A stretch of DNA of 64,000 nt from Ureibacillus massiliensis 4400831 = CIP 108448 = CCUG 49529 (GTDB lineage Bacteria; Bacillota; Bacilli; Bacillales_A; Planococcaceae). The notes beneath the pieces were generated by a model that was not told where the DNA came from, did not search any database, and worked only from the letters and a program-made list of their open reading frames with translations. Shown in pieces: positions 35,822 through 46,704 of this stretch. A program made the translations under genes and the position numbers. Where the stretch lies: assembly GCF_000772965.1 (NCBI RefSeq), contig NZ_JPVQ01000004.1, forward strand, positions 62,001 through 126,000, given 5' to 3'. The stretch's first letter is position 1; each line of letters begins with the position of its first letter.

Positions 35822-36640
35822 ATGGACAGTAATGTAATCTTAGCTTTCGGTTTAACGCTTTTCGCAGGTTTGGCTACAGGTGTAGGTGCATTAATTGCAT
35901 TTTTTACATCCAGAACAAATAAAAAGTTCTTGTCAGTTGCATTAGGTTTTTCTGCTGGCGTTATGATTTATGTGTCATTAGTTGAGATATTCGTAAAAGC
36001 AAAAGATTCATTAACAAATGCATTGGGCGATTCACAAGGCTATTGGATGACAATTGTAGGCTTTTTCGGAGGGATGGTATTTATAGCATTAATAGACCGT
36101 TTTATTCCAAAGAACAAAAATCCCCATGAAGTAAAAACAGTAGAAGATGTTCAAGCAGCAGAAAAAAATACAACAGCAATAGATCATGATAAATTGATGA
36201 AAATGGGCTTATTTACTGCATTAGCAATTGCCATTCATAACTTCCCAGAAGGAATTGCTACATTTATGTCTGCTATCCAAGATCCAAATGTAGGGATAGC
36301 AATTGCGATAGCTGTTGCTATTCATAATATTCCAGAAGGGATTGCCGTGGCGATTCCAATCTATTATGCAACTGGAATAAGAAAGAAGGCCTTTAAGTTA
36401 TCTTTTCTTTCAGGATTAGCAGAGCCAGTAGGAGCATTTTTAGCATATTTAATCCTAATGCCATTTTTAAATGATGTGCTTTTTGGTATTATTTTTGCCG
36501 CAGTCGCAGGGATAATGGTCTTTATTTCTCTTGACGAACTTTTACCAGCAGCAAAAAAATACGATGAAACCCATTTATCGATTTATGGTGTTGTCGGTGG
36601 TATGGCAGTAATGGCCATTAGTTTAGTGCTATTAACTTAA
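35822..36640 (+). CDS. ZIP family divalent metal transporter (ZupT-like)
   Basis: 272 residues with eight membrane segments. The two ZIP metal motifs are present: H-N-F-P-E-G-I-A-T near residue 139 and H-N-I-P-E-G-I-A-V near residue 168. A cytoplasmic loop follows TM3 (about 95-120). It imports zinc and possibly iron or manganese. No Zur-like operator was recognised upstream. Single gene. Confidence 0.88.
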   Translation: MDSNVILAFGLTLFAGLATGVGALIAFFTSRTNKKFLSVALGFSAGVMIYVSLVEIFVKAKDSLTNALGDSQGYWMTIVGFFGGMVFIALIDRFIPKNKNPHEVKTVEDVQAAEKNTTAIDHDKLMKMGLFTALAIAIHNFPEGIATFMSAIQDPNVGIAIAIAVAIHNIPEGIAVAIPIYYATGIRKKAFKLSFLSGLAEPVGAFLAYLILMPFLNDVLFGIIFAAVAGIMVFISLDELLPAAKKYDETHLSIYGVVGGMAVMAISLVLLT

Positions 36641-36643
36641 AAT

Positions 36644-36691
36644 AAAAAGGTGATTCACTACAGTCTTAGACACTGTTTGAATCACCTTTTT
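36644..36691. terminator. Bidirectional intrinsic terminator
   Basis: AAAAAGGTGATTCA pairs with TGAATCACCTTTTT around a 20-base loop, between the convergent ZIP and thrB genes. Confidence 0.9.
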
Positions 36692-36693
36692 AG

Positions 36694-37608
36694 CTATTGA
36701 GTAAGAACTGAGGCTTCAGAAACAGTTACCCCTGTTTGATCTGCTTTTGTTAATAATACTTGATGTGACGGGAAAAGCTTTTCCATTTTTGTAACAAAAC
36801 GTTGCCCTATTGAAGTAGGAATCATAGAAATCATGGTTGGTCCAGCACCACTTAAAGCAGTGCCATATGCGCCATGCTCTTTTGCCATTTGTATAATCTC
36901 ATAATAATCTGGTATTAATTGAGCTCGAAAAGGTTCATGGAATTTATCAGCTTCCATATAACGACCGATACGTACATAATCTTTTGCAATTAATGCAGCA
37001 GCAAGCATATTGGCATTTGCACTCGCAGTAACAGCATATGGTCGTTCAAAATGCTCTGGTAATACACTTCTTGCTTCAGATGTTTTTAATTCAACCTGAG
37101 GAATGAAAACAACAAAAGAAGTATCTAAATCAGTAACGTGGATTGTATCAACAATTCCATCTTTGTCCATTGAAGAAATAGTTAGACCACCTAAGACAGA
37201 AGCTGTTGCATTATCCGGGTGTCCCTCAATTTGAGAAGAAATGTTGCATTTATCCTGCTTGGATAAGTTTAATCCACATACTATGTTTGCCAATTCAATT
37301 CCTGCTACAATCGCAGATGCACTACTACCTAATCCGCGTGCAAAGGGAAGCTCACTCGTCATTTCAATTTTGCAAGGTGGCAATTCCTTATTAAAGCGTG
37401 CAGCAGTTTCATGAGCAATCTGATAAATTAAATGATCTTCTATTTCAAATTCCTTCGGTAAACCTTCAGAAACATGTATAATTTCCCATTTATCTGATAG
37501 CGACACTGTTAAATGTAAATATAGAGACAAACTAAGTCCAATCGAGTCAAATCCAGGTCCTAAATTAGCAGTGCTTCCTGGGACAGTAATTTGCCATTTT
37601 TTTATCAT
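36694..37608 (-). CDS. thrB: Homoserine kinase
   Basis: 304 residues, GHMP kinase. Motif 1 [16 protein letters not shown] and the ATP loop [12 protein letters not shown] are intact. It phosphorylates homoserine for ThrC. Its ATG overlaps the thrC stop codon (ATGA), so the genes are coupled. Confidence 0.93.
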   Translation of the reverse strand: MIKKWQITVPGSTANLGPGFDSIGLSLSLYLHLTVSLSDKWEIIHVSEGLPKEFEIEDHLIYQIAHETAARFNKELPPCKIEMTSELPFARGLGSSASAIVAGIELANIVCGLNLSKQDKCNISSQIEGHPDNATASVLGGLTISSMDKDGIVDTIHVTDLDTSFVVFIPQVELKTSEARSVLPEHFERPYAVTASANANMLAAALIAKDYVRIGRYMEADKFHEPFRAQLIPDYYEIIQMAKEHGAYGTALSGAGPTMISMIPTSIGQRFVTKMEKLFPSHQVLLTKADQTGVTVSEASVLTQ

Positions 37609-38657
37609 AGAATTCCCTCAATATATTTTCTGATGTCTTCTTCACTATTTTTTAAAGATACTAAATCGATTGTAGAAACTTTCATTGCTGTATCAGGGTC
37701 TTTTAATCCGTTACCAGTAAACACAGTTACAACGCGGCTACCTTTTTTGATTTTCCCATTTTCAACAGATTTGATAACACCTGCAAGAGAAGCTGCAGAA
37801 CCTGGTTCTACAAATATACCTTCGGAGCTAGCGATTAATTTGTACGCAGCTAAAATTTCATTATCTGTAACTGAATCAATAATACCACCTGACTCATCTC
37901 GGGCTGCTTCTGCATATTGCCAGCTTGCTGGGTTACCGATACGGATAGCAGTTGCAACTGTTTCAGGATTAGCAATTGGCTCGCCATTTACAATCGCAGC
38001 TGCTCCTTCTGCTTCAAATCCATACATTTTAGGTAAACCAGTATTTTTTGCTTCATTATATTCTTTGAAGCCTTTCCAGTAAGCAGTAATATTCCCTGCA
38101 TTCCCGACTGGAATACATAAATAATCTGGAGCAGAGCCTAAACCATCAACAATTTCGAAAGCAGCTGTTTTTTGGCCCTCAATACGATAAGGGTTTACGG
38201 AGTTGACAAGAGTAACGGCTGTAGTTTCACTTACTTCACGAACGATTTTTAAAGCATCATCAAAGTTGCCATCAATTTCTATAATTTTAGCGCCATACAT
38301 ACAAGCTTGAGCTAATTTACCGAGTGCTACTTTTCCTTTTGGAATAACAACAATGGATTCAATGCCAGCACGTGCAGCATAGGCACTTGCAGCAGCTGAT
38401 GTATTTCCTGTAGAGGCACAAATAACACATTTTGTTCCCTCTTCAACAGCTTTTGCAACAGCAAAAACCATACCGCGGTCTTTAAATGAACCAGTAGGAT
38501 TTAAACCTTCGTATTTACCATATAACTCAATGCCTAATTGCTTAGACAGATTAACTAAATGAATTAATGGAGTGTTCCCTTCGTTTAATGTTAAAGAAGG
38601 TGTTTTCTCTGTAACGGGTAAAAATTCTTTATATTCTTCAATAAGACCTCTCCACAT
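37605..38657 (-). CDS. thrC: Threonine synthase
   Basis: 350 residues, PLP-dependent fold type II. The PLP lysine lies in [11 protein letters not shown] near residue 60, and the phosphate loop reads G-N-A-G-N. The start [20 protein letters not shown] is typical of Bacillus ThrC. It converts phosphohomoserine to threonine. Unlike B. subtilis, no hom gene precedes it. AAGGAG lies 8 bases before the ATG. Confidence 0.93.
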   Translation of the reverse strand: MWRGLIEEYKEFLPVTEKTPSLTLNEGNTPLIHLVNLSKQLGIELYGKYEGLNPTGSFKDRGMVFAVAKAVEEGTKCVICASTGNTSAAASAYAARAGIESIVVIPKGKVALGKLAQACMYGAKIIEIDGNFDDALKIVREVSETTAVTLVNSVNPYRIEGQKTAAFEIVDGLGSAPDYLCIPVGNAGNITAYWKGFKEYNEAKNTGLPKMYGFEAEGAAAIVNGEPIANPETVATAIRIGNPASWQYAEAARDESGGIIDSVTDNEILAAYKLIASSEGIFVEPGSAASLAGVIKSVENGKIKKGSRVVTVFTGNGLKDPDTAMKVSTIDLVSLKNSEEDIRKYIEGIL

Positions 38658-38711
38658 AACATGATCTCCTTTTGTTCTCTTAAGATGAACAGTTGTTTGT
38701 ATATAAGAGAC

Positions 38712-38741
38712 ATTTTAACGCAACACAATAGTACATTTCAA
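38712..38741 (-). promoter_or_regulatory. SigA promoter of thrCB
   Basis: On the minus strand TTGAAA (38741-38736), an 18-base spacer and TAAAAT (38717-38712), about 55 bases before the thrC start. Confidence 0.55.
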
Positions 38742-38996
38742 TAGAATTTACTAAATTAACACAAACTATATAAGTTTAAATTAAACGATCTCAAAAGTTT
38801 CATACATTCTGGAGAAATATTGGCTGAATTCCTGCTATGTCATCTTAAGTTTCCATTTCAAATACAGCCGTAAAAGCTTTATTTGAGTATAAGTGGGAAA
38901 AGAAATAATGTTTTCACCAAAAAAATTTAAAAAAAATAAAAATTTCTCTTGTAAGTTTCTCAAATTATAGTTATTTTTAATATGTGTTAATACAAA

Positions 38997-39006
38997 TGTA
39001 AAGACA
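38997..39006 (+). promoter_or_regulatory. Candidate NiaR operator at niaP
   Basis: TGTAAAGACA is close to the NiaR core TGTCTWGACA, and is followed by GGTG as in known NiaR half-sites. It overlaps the leader 10 bases before the niaP ATG. NiaR represses niacin uptake in B. subtilis relatives. The left half is imperfect. Confidence 0.4.
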
Positions 39007-39015
39007 GGTGATTAG

Positions 39016-40260
39016 ATGGGTAATATCACAATGGAGACAAGCGCTAATAATAAAACAATTTCCAGAAACAAATTGTTAGGCGTTGCGGGTGTTGGATGGA
39101 TGTTTGATGCAATGGATGTAGGGATTTTGTCTTTTGTTATTGCAGCACTCGCAGCAGATTGGGGATTAAACAGTAGCCAAATGGGGTGGATTGGAAGTAT
39201 TAACTCAATTGGCATGGCAGTAGGGGCACTTGTATTTGGTGTATTTGCAGATAAGGTTGGACGGAAAACGATTTTCATATGGACGCTTGTTATTTTTTCA
39301 GTAGCTAGTGGATTGTCTGCCTTAACAACCACTTTTGTTGCATTTCTCATTTTACGTTTTTTTGTTGGTATGGGATTAGGTGGAGAACTTCCAGTAGCAT
39401 CTACTTTAGTTTCTGAAAGTGTTGAAGCAAAAGAACGAGGAAGAGTAGTCGTTTTATTAGAAAGCTTTTGGGCAGCAGGGTGGTTAATCGCAGCAGTTAT
39501 ATCTTATTTTGTTATTCCAGCTGATTTTTGGCCAATTGAAGGTTGGCGTGTTGCCCTTTTACTTACGGCAATTCCTGCTTTTTATGCCCTGTATATTCGT
39601 TTGCATTTACCTGACTCCCCACAGTTTACAGCAAGGCCAGAAGCGAAAAAGAGAAGTATTTTACAAAACATGGCTGGGATTTGGGAAAAAAAATATGCAA
39701 AAGCAACCATCATGCTATGGATTCTTTGGTTTGTCGTAGTATTTTCTTATTACGGAATGTTCCTATGGTTACCTAGTGTAATGGTTAATAAAGGCTTTAG
39801 TTTAATTTCAAGTTTCGGATATGTATTGATTATGACTCTTGCTCAGCTTCCAGGATATTTCTCAGCTGCATGGTTTATTGAAAAATTAGGTAGAAAGTTT
39901 GTGCTTGTAACTTATTTACTAGGTACTGCTGGAAGTGCATTAGTTTTTGGGAATGCCGAAACAATTGAAGTACTACTTATTTCTGGCATACTTTTATCCT
40001 TCTTTAATCTAGGTGCTTGGGGAGCGCTTTACGCATATACGCCTGAACAGTACCCGTTAATTATAAGAGGTACAGGATCTGGAATGGCGGCAGCAGTTGG
40101 GCGAGTTGGAGGAATCTTTGGTCCTTTATTAGTTGGGAGCTTGTTAACTGCTGGATATGATTTCGGTTTAATCTTTATGATCTTCTGTATCTCGATTGTC
40201 ATTGGTGTAATAGCAGTTATATTCTTAGGAAAAGAAACAATGCAAACAGAGCTTGAATAA
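39016..40260 (+). CDS. niaP: Niacin transporter NiaP (MFS)
   Basis: 414 residues, 12 membrane segments. The start N-K-L-L-G-V-A-G-V-G-W-M-F-D-A-M-D-V-G and the segments R-F-F-V-G-M-G-L-G-G-E-L-P and L-G-A-W-G-A-L-Y-A-Y-T-P-E-Q-Y-P are those of B. subtilis NiaP (YceI). It ends in K-E-T-x-Q-T-E-L-E like that protein. It imports nicotinate or nicotinamide for NAD synthesis. AGGTGA precedes the ATG. Confidence 0.88.
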   Translation: MGNITMETSANNKTISRNKLLGVAGVGWMFDAMDVGILSFVIAALAADWGLNSSQMGWIGSINSIGMAVGALVFGVFADKVGRKTIFIWTLVIFSVASGLSALTTTFVAFLILRFFVGMGLGGELPVASTLVSESVEAKERGRVVVLLESFWAAGWLIAAVISYFVIPADFWPIEGWRVALLLTAIPAFYALYIRLHLPDSPQFTARPEAKKRSILQNMAGIWEKKYAKATIMLWILWFVVVFSYYGMFLWLPSVMVNKGFSLISSFGYVLIMTLAQLPGYFSAAWFIEKLGRKFVLVTYLLGTAGSALVFGNAETIEVLLISGILLSFFNLGAWGALYAYTPEQYPLIIRGTGSGMAAAVGRVGGIFGPLLVGSLLTAGYDFGLIFMIFCISIVIGVIAVIFLGKETMQTELE

Positions 40261-40271
40261 TAGAAAAAGTG

Positions 40272-40312
40272 AAAATGACTCAAAAGTGAACCAAACTTTT
40301 GAGTCATTTTTT
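40272..40312 (+). terminator. Intrinsic terminator after niaP
   Basis: AAAATGACTCAAAAGT pairs with ACTTTTGAGTCATTTT around a 7-base loop, with six T. The group II intron begins 3 bases later. Confidence 0.9.
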
Positions 40313-40314
40313 AT

Positions 40315-42207
40315 GTGCGCCCGGCATGGGCTATAACTTGGTGGTGAAAGTCCACTACAGGCTTGGCAGTAGGAACTGTTAGCTAATGGCAAGGGTGTCC
40401 ACCGTGAGGTGGAATCTGAAGGAAGCCGGAGGCAAAATCCCGAACTGACGGACAGAAACTATATAGAAGGCTGAATTGGGATGGACGAGTTTGCATAACA
40501 AAACGAAGTCCAATACTGCACGAATCCCATACAGTAAATATAGCAGTTACATGGGAGGAAGGTTATAGCTCTTACCCGGGGAGGTCTCACGAGGGTTATT
40601 TATTTAACAATTAAACTAGTGATAGTTCGATGAATCGTGAGAAGTCAGCAGACGTCATAGTAGTCTCCCTTTCGGGTGATGAAGGACTGAACAATCTTAA
40701 ATCTTGGAAAACAAGGAGGTATAGATATTCCGCATAACCGCAGAAAACATCGTGGTAAAGACCGAAAGATGGCTACCTATGGAGAGATAAGTTGGAAACG
40801 AAAGGGTAAATAGGAGCGCGTAGGAATACTAATATGGATATGAAAGAACAGGATGGTATCAATATCAATTTAATTGATAAAGTTATTGCAAATAATAATC
40901 TTTGGAGAGCTTATAAGAAAGTAAAAGCAAACAATGGTGCACCAGGGATTGATGGAATTACAGTAGTACAATTAAAGTCACACATGAAGAAATATTTTGA
41001 ACCTCTCAAAAAGAAGTTGAAAGATGGAACTTATCAACCTCAACCAGTTAAAAGAGTTGCCATACCCAAACCGGACGGTTCTAAAAGATATTTAGGAATA
41101 CCAAGCGTTTTAGATAGAGTCGTCCAACAAGCTATTCTTCAAGTGATTGAACCCATTATAGACCCACACTTTTCAGAACATAGTTTTGGATTTCGGAAAG
41201 GCAGAAATGCCCACCAAGCAATTATATTAGCTGAAAAATATTACGAGGAAGGTTACCGCGTAGTAGTGGACTGTGACTTAAAAAGTTACTTTGATACAAT
41301 TCATCATCAAAGACTAAGAGCATATTTAGAAGAATTCATATCAGACAAAATTGTCTTAAAATTAATATGGAAATTCTTGCGTTCAGGGATCCTAGACCGG
41401 GACATCTATATTGAAACCAAAGAAGGTGCTCCGCAAGGTGGACCACTGTCTCCTATATTAGCAAATGTTTATCTAAACAAATTAGATAGAGAGTTAGAGA
41501 AAAGAGAGCATCGTTTTATTAGATACGCGGATGACTTTGTCATTTACGTGAAAAGTAAACGTGCTGGAGAGAGAGTTATGGAAAGTGTCTCAAAGTTCAT
41601 TGAACAAGACTTACAACTCGTCATTAACCAAAACAAAAGTAAGGTATGCGGGGCAACAACTTCTACTTTTCTTGGGTTTAACATTCAAAATCTTATGGGA
41701 AAGTTGGATGCCGACCAAGTAAGTCGGCCAAACAACGATTCAAAGACAAGTTAAAGAAAAGTACAAGTCGGAAAATGAATGGAAATTTTGAAGAAATAGT
41801 CAAGAAAATTAATCAAATCACAACTGGATGGATTAATTATTATGGGATTTCAAGAATGAAGAAATTCATTATTGAGACACAGAAATGGCTTAACCATCGG
41901 TTAAGGCAACTTATATGGAAAAGATGGAAGAAACCAAAGACTAAATATAAGATGCTTCGTAAATATGGAGTAAATCATGATGACGCAATGAAATTAGCTA
42001 ATTCCCGAAAGGGATATTGGAGACTTTCACGAAGTGAAATTCTTCAACGTGCAATAACAAAAGAAAAGCTCACAAAGTGGAGACTAAAAGATATCTCCTT
42101 ACTTTATGAGCAACGATACTTAAAAGGTTGAACCGCCGTATACGGAACCGTACGTACGGTGGTGTGAGAGGTCGACTACTCAAATAATGAATAGTCACCT
42201 ACTCGAT
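40315..42207 (+). mobile_element. Group II intron (probably class IIC)
   Basis: The 5' end GTGCGCCCGGCATGGG at 40315 is a group II intron start. About 500 bases of structured RNA precede an RT gene. After it comes a domain V-like hairpin (about 42130-42164, CCGCCGTA pairing TACGGTGG with an inner TACGG/CCGTA helix). A domain VI stem follows and ends ...CTACTCGAT at about 42207 (3' end uncertain by 1-2 bases). Insertion directly behind the T run of an intrinsic terminator, a length near 1.9 kb and an RT without an HNH domain all fit class IIC. Confidence 0.85.
40834..42131 (+). pseudogene. ltrA: Group II intron reverse transcriptase/maturase, frameshifted
   Basis: The first frame (40834-41754) has RT domains with the catalytic Y-A-D-D near residue 233 and the motif E-G-A-P-Q-G-G-P-L-S-P. 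Near 41700 the family sequence continues in another frame (VGCRPSKSAKQRFKDKLKKS). It runs through the maturase X domain (G-W-I-N-Y-Y) to the stop at 42131. One base is missing in the A run 41700-41702; restoring an A rejoins the frames. Both parts are otherwise intact, so the loss is recent, or a sequencing error. No endonuclease domain follows. Confidence 0.88.
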
Positions 42208-42415
42208 TTCCGAAAATATTGAAATCTATGCAAATTCACCCACCCTATGCCTATTTTAGATAATACTTATCTAATTTTGTCGAAATTTCGAACATTTCAC
42301 TTTAGCTTATGAAAGATTTTTCAGAAAACTCATTGTATTTAATTTTTATTAGTGTTAACCTATCATTTATCAAATATATACTATTAACATGTCTAAGGGA
42401 GGTTTGGAAGCTAAC

Positions 42416-43276
42416 ATGAATATCATTGAAACTATAAAAAAACGATATATTCGACTATCTAGAGGTCAGCGTAAAGTTGCTCAATTTGTTGTTGATAACC
42501 CAAATATAGTAGCTACTCATATAGCTTCCGAGGTGGGACAACTAATTGGTGTAAGTGAATCAACAGTTATCCGTTTTTGTTATGCCATGGAATTGTCAGG
42601 TTATCACGAGCTACAAGAGAAGCTAAGAAATGATTTGTTCAATGGGATATCTTCAAAAGGAGAACAAAAAGTTGTCGTTTCCAAAAAGCAAAGTAATTTC
42701 ATTAAAGAGATTATGAATGAGGATGTATCAAATATTCTAAATACGATTGAATTAATTGATCCTCAACAATTTGAATTGGCTACACAGCTTTTACATGAGT
42801 CCCAGTTCGTATACGTACTTGGTTTTAGACAATCAGCACCAGCTGCAAATTTTATGACAAGTACATTAAAAAACTTAAGGAAACATGTAAAGCAGATTCA
42901 ACATGAAATGGAAGATATTGTACAGCAATTAAGTAATATAGATAAAGATTCTGTATTAGTCATTGTGGCTGTTGATCACGTGCTAGAAGATGTCCTAACG
43001 ATTGCTAATTTAGCAAAAAATAAAAAGGCGAAAGTTATTGCACTTACAAATTCCACTTTATCACCAATTCGTGATTATGCTGATGCTATGTTTACAATTA
43101 ATATGCAAAAGCAAATATCTATTGAAACATCTACATCATTATGTTCACTAATTAACGCTTTAATTGAAGGTATGATTTCTAATAATCGAAAGCAATACAT
43201 GACATTCCAAAAGTCAAATGAACAAATTGAAAGTAGTTTTTCGTATATTGAATCTAGTATCAGATCAACATGTTAA
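42416..43276 (+). CDS. RpiR/MurR family transcriptional regulator
   Basis: 286 residues. The N-terminal helix-turn-helix (I-G-V-S-E-S-T-V-I-R-F-C near residues 44-55) is followed by a SIS sugar-phosphate domain (about 125-255, V-Y-V-L-G-F-R-Q-S). Such regulators sense phosphosugars and control sugar or amino sugar genes. The start is unclear: ATG 42416 has a GGGAGG site at a long distance, ATG 42389 has none. No sugar operon is adjacent, so the target is unknown. Confidence 0.82.
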   Translation: MNIIETIKKRYIRLSRGQRKVAQFVVDNPNIVATHIASEVGQLIGVSESTVIRFCYAMELSGYHELQEKLRNDLFNGISSKGEQKVVVSKKQSNFIKEIMNEDVSNILNTIELIDPQQFELATQLLHESQFVYVLGFRQSAPAANFMTSTLKNLRKHVKQIQHEMEDIVQQLSNIDKDSVLVIVAVDHVLEDVLTIANLAKNKKAKVIALTNSTLSPIRDYADAMFTINMQKQISIETSTSLCSLINALIEGMISNNRKQYMTFQKSNEQIESSFSYIESSIRSTC

Positions 43277-43429
43277 TATTAAATGAAAAAGCGTATACGT
43301 AAATTGCGGGGGCATTTACGTATGCGCTTTATTTTGTGAATTGGAAATGTAGTTCTATTTTTCTAATTTCTAAATAGTTGTGTTAAAATAAATTCGAATT
43401 ATGAACAAATATTAGGAGGACTTTGGTTA

Positions 43430-44356
43430 ATGAGCAAAGTATTAGTTTTCGGTCATAAAAATCCAGATACAGATACAATAACATCAGCAATAGTTTATGC
43501 ATATTTAAAACAACAGCTTGGCGCTGATGCAGAAGCAGTACGTTTAGGTGAAGTGAACAGTGAAACACAATTTGCATTAAATAAATTTGGCTTTGAAGCT
43601 CCAAGATTAATCGATAATGTTGCAAATGAAGCAAAAGAAGTAATTTTAGTTGACCATAATGAACGTCAACAATCTGCAAATGGCATTGAAGAAGTGAAAG
43701 TAACAGAAGTAATTGATCACCATCGAATTGCTAACTTTGAAACATCAGATCCACTATATTTCCGTGCGGAGCCAGTTGGATGTACTGCAACGATTTTAAA
43801 TAAACTATTCAAAGAAAATAATGTAGAAATACCAGCGAATATTGCAGGGCTAATGTTCTCAGCAATTGTATCTGATACGTTATTATTCAAATCTCCAACA
43901 TGTACTGAGCAAGATATTCAGGCAGGAAAAGAACTAGCTGAAAAGGCTGGCATTAATGCGGAAGAATATGGTTTAGCTATGCTAAAAGCAGGTGCAGATC
44001 TTTCTGATAAAGCGTTAGAAGATTTACTTTCTTTAGATGCGAAGGAATTTACATTTGGTAATGTCAAATCTGTTGTAGCTCAAGTAAATGCGGTGGATGT
44101 AAACGATGTATTAAATCGTAAAGAAGAATTAGTAAGTCTTTTAAATAATAAAGTTGAACAAAATGGTTTGAATTTATATTTCTTCATCGTTACGGACATT
44201 TTAAATAATGATTCAGTCGTTGTTGTGGCAGGTAGTGCTTCAGAAGATGCAGCAAAAGCATTTGGAAAAGAATTAAATGATCATGTAATTGAATTACCTG
44301 GTGTTGTATCTCGTAAAAAACAAGTTGTACCAGTGCTAACAGACGCTTTAAAATAA
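43430..44356 (+). CDS. ppaC: Manganese-dependent inorganic pyrophosphatase
   Basis: 308 residues, DHH phosphoesterase family II. Metal ligands lie in G-H-K-N-P-D-T-D-T (His8, Asp12, Asp14), V-D-H-N-E and I-D-H-H-R. It hydrolyses pyrophosphate with Mn2+. TAGGAGGA precedes the ATG. Single gene. Confidence 0.95.
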   Translation: MSKVLVFGHKNPDTDTITSAIVYAYLKQQLGADAEAVRLGEVNSETQFALNKFGFEAPRLIDNVANEAKEVILVDHNERQQSANGIEEVKVTEVIDHHRIANFETSDPLYFRAEPVGCTATILNKLFKENNVEIPANIAGLMFSAIVSDTLLFKSPTCTEQDIQAGKELAEKAGINAEEYGLAMLKAGADLSDKALEDLLSLDAKEFTFGNVKSVVAQVNAVDVNDVLNRKEELVSLLNNKVEQNGLNLYFFIVTDILNNDSVVVVAGSASEDAAKAFGKELNDHVIELPGVVSRKKQVVPVLTDALK

Positions 44357-44359
44357 TAT

Positions 44360-44390
44360 AAAGGTGTCGCTTTAAGGGCGACACCTTTTT
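44360..44390. terminator. Bidirectional intrinsic terminator
   Basis: AAGGTGTCGC pairs with GCGACACCTT between the convergent ppaC and oxidoreductase genes. Confidence 0.88.
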
Positions 44391-45766
44391 CATTTCAAAT
44401 CTAATGGATATACTGCAGGTCCCTCAATAACATTTCCATTTTTATCGAATCTTGATCCGTGACATGGACAATCCCATGTTTCATCCCCTTCATTCCATCG
44501 TGTTTTACAGCCTAAATGAGTGCATTTAGGTGCATCAATTCTAGTTAAATACCCCTCGGCTAAATTAGAAGTCATAAATCCGATTAAATTGAACATGCGT
44601 AACATAGTAATACCAAATTGATTTCGGGATGGATGATAAATCTCTTCCGCTGGGTGTTTTACCTTTGTAATAGCACTTGAAATGATTTCACCAGCAACAA
44701 GGGAATTCGATAATCCCCACTTGCGATAGCCTGTTGCAATATAGATGTTCGATTCATTTGCAGTAATTGGCCCAACATAAGGTATCGAGTCAGCGGTATC
44801 CGGATCTTGAGCACTCCAATGAAATTCAGGTTTAGGTAAATCAAATTTTGACATGACCTCATTTTCTAACGTGTCATAATATAATTGTGTATCTTCAACA
44901 GTACCAGCCTTATGAGAACTACCTCCATAAATAAAATAAGGCTGATTGTTAATAAGGGCAGTTCGGATTGTTCGGGAAGGACTATCAACAGATAAATATT
45001 GTCCTTTCAATAGTTCCGTATTTTTAGTTGCAGTTAAGTAAGAACGTTCAATCGAAAGTTTAGCAATTTGCAAACCTTTAATGGCTTCAATCGGATAATG
45101 TGTTGCAAGTACAAGATGATTAAATGATACTTCAAGCTCATCTTCTGTATAAATAGTATTATTGTCTGGCACTACCTTTGTGACTCTGGTATTTGAATAA
45201 AGATTTGCGCCTTCTTTTAATGCGAGTTTCGCAAAATGTAGTGTGAAATTTGTAGGATGAATTTGAGATGTATTTTCGATTTTGATTGCAGTGTTAATAT
45301 CAAAAGGAAGCTCCGTTTCCAATGTTTCAAGCCCTGGGATATTGAGTAATTTATATGCTTCTAGCTCATCCTGAAGTTTCTGTTTTCCTTGATCAGTAGT
45401 TGAATATAAATAGGAATCTACTTTTTGGAATATATCACTATTTACACTTTGTAATGCGGAATCAATGGCTTTTTGGTTAGCATCAAAGTAGGTTCTTGCT
45501 TCTTCTTCAGAAAATGATTTTAATAATTTTGCAAAGATTGCATCATGCTGAGGTGTTAACTTACCAGTTGAGTGACCTGTTGTAGCAATTGCTACAGAAG
45601 AGTTTGCTTCAAGAAGCACCACATTAACACCTTTTTTTGCAAGTAAATAGGCAGTATAGACACCCGTTAATCCTCCACCCACAATACAAACATCGCAATT
45701 GAGAGAAGTAGATAGTTTATTTAAAGATAATGGTTCAATTCCACTTAGCCAAAGAGAGTTTTGCAT
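44390..45766 (-). CDS. FAD-dependent oxidoreductase with C-terminal Rieske domain (YhfW-like)
   Basis: 458 residues. An N-terminal FAD-binding DAO fold ([11 protein letters not shown] near residue 30) carries the T-T-G-H-S-T-G-K-L motif. At the C terminus a Rieske [2Fe-2S] centre has both ligand pairs (C-T-H and C-P-C-H). B. subtilis YhfW has this same fusion; the substrate is unknown, perhaps an amine or amino acid. I use ATG 45766, 6 bases after GGAGG; 18 further codons upstream lack a site. Confidence 0.85.
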   Translation of the reverse strand: MQNSLWLSGIEPLSLNKLSTSLNCDVCIVGGGLTGVYTAYLLAKKGVNVVLLEANSSVAIATTGHSTGKLTPQHDAIFAKLLKSFSEEEARTYFDANQKAIDSALQSVNSDIFQKVDSYLYSTTDQGKQKLQDELEAYKLLNIPGLETLETELPFDINTAIKIENTSQIHPTNFTLHFAKLALKEGANLYSNTRVTKVVPDNNTIYTEDELEVSFNHLVLATHYPIEAIKGLQIAKLSIERSYLTATKNTELLKGQYLSVDSPSRTIRTALINNQPYFIYGGSSHKAGTVEDTQLYYDTLENEVMSKFDLPKPEFHWSAQDPDTADSIPYVGPITANESNIYIATGYRKWGLSNSLVAGEIISSAITKVKHPAEEIYHPSRNQFGITMLRMFNLIGFMTSNLAEGYLTRIDAPKCTHLGCKTRWNEGDETWDCPCHGSRFDKNGNVIEGPAVYPLDLK

Positions 45767-45994
45767 AAATTGCCTCCAATATATATTCTTTTTAGAAGTA
45801 TTGGAAAATGTTGAGTACATTATTCAATGTTGTGTATAAGAACTCACTTTTAAAGAGAAAGAAAAATTAAATTAAATGCCAAAGTATCATCTATTTAAAA
45901 CTATTTTGGTAGCATAAATATATTTAGATGAGCACTTTTATTGAACTATAGTAAGTGAATTCCGTAGAATAAGAAAAAAAGGAGAAGTGACCCT

Positions 45995-46702
45995 ATGAAA
46001 GTAGAAGTTTGGTCAGATTACGTTTGTCCTTTTTGTTATATTGGAAAACGTCAATTAGAAAAAGCATTAAAAGATACAGGTTATGAAGGTCAAATTGAAG
46101 TTGAATATAAAAGCTTTCTATTAGATCCTACAACACCAATAGATGCGGATGAGTCCGTATATTCTTCGTTAGCAAAAAAATTTGGAGTATCCGTAGATGA
46201 AGCTAAAAATATGACGAAAAACGTTGCGAACCGTGCGAAAGAGGTAGGTCTCGAATACGATTTTGATATTATGAAAACAGCGAATACAGTAGCTGCACAT
46301 AGATTAGCTAAGTGGGCAGATACAAAGGGAAAAGGTTCTGAAATGAGCGAACGTCTATTACAGGCCTATTTTTCAGAGGGTCAGGCAATTGGTAAACGAG
46401 ATGTGTTACTAAAGCTAGTTGAAGAGCTTGGTTTAGATACGAAGGAAGCAACCGACATATTAGAAGGTGAGCAGTACGCTAAAGATGTAGAACAAGATAT
46501 TATAGAAGCACAAACACTAGGTGTAAGAGGGGTACCATTTTTTGTATTTGATAATAAATACGGTATTTCAGGTGCTCAACCTCAACCAGTATTTGAAAAA
46601 ACGATTGAAAAAGTAGCTAGTGAGGCCGGTTTAAAGCCGAAGTTAAAAATGGTTGGTAATGATAACGGTGCTATTTGTACAGACGATCATTGTGATTTTT
46701 AA
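45995..46702 (+). CDS. DsbA family oxidoreductase, FrnE type
   Basis: 235 residues. Thioredoxin fold with an inserted helical domain and the catalytic C-P-F-C (Cys11, Cys14). The cis-Pro loop is G-V-R-G-V-P-F-F-V-F. A second redox motif C-T-D-D-H-C (Cys228, Cys233) sits at the very end, as the C-x4-C of Deinococcus FrnE. No signal peptide, so it acts in the cytoplasm. It may repair or isomerise disulfides under oxidative stress. Confidence 0.85.
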   Translation: MKVEVWSDYVCPFCYIGKRQLEKALKDTGYEGQIEVEYKSFLLDPTTPIDADESVYSSLAKKFGVSVDEAKNMTKNVANRAKEVGLEYDFDIMKTANTVAAHRLAKWADTKGKGSEMSERLLQAYFSEGQAIGKRDVLLKLVEELGLDTKEATDILEGEQYAKDVEQDIIEAQTLGVRGVPFFVFDNKYGISGAQPQPVFEKTIEKVASEAGLKPKLKMVGNDNGAICTDDHCDF

Positions 46703-46704
46703 CT

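Larger units (their letters stand above)
38658..39015. other. Divergent intergenic region between thrC and niaP
   Basis: 358 bases of AT-rich DNA. It holds the thrC promoter and the niaP operator candidate. I looked for a T-box (conserved AGGGTGGnACCGCG-type element on the minus strand) and saw none. Confidence 0.5.

Noticed and set aside
38658-39015. T-box riboswitch upstream of thrC
   Set aside because: The conserved T-box bulge sequence and a leader terminator were not found on the minus strand.
42208-42415. Remnant gene between intron and RpiR gene
   Set aside because: Short AT-rich gap with no protein-like frame; the intron lies in intergenic DNA and does not split a gene.
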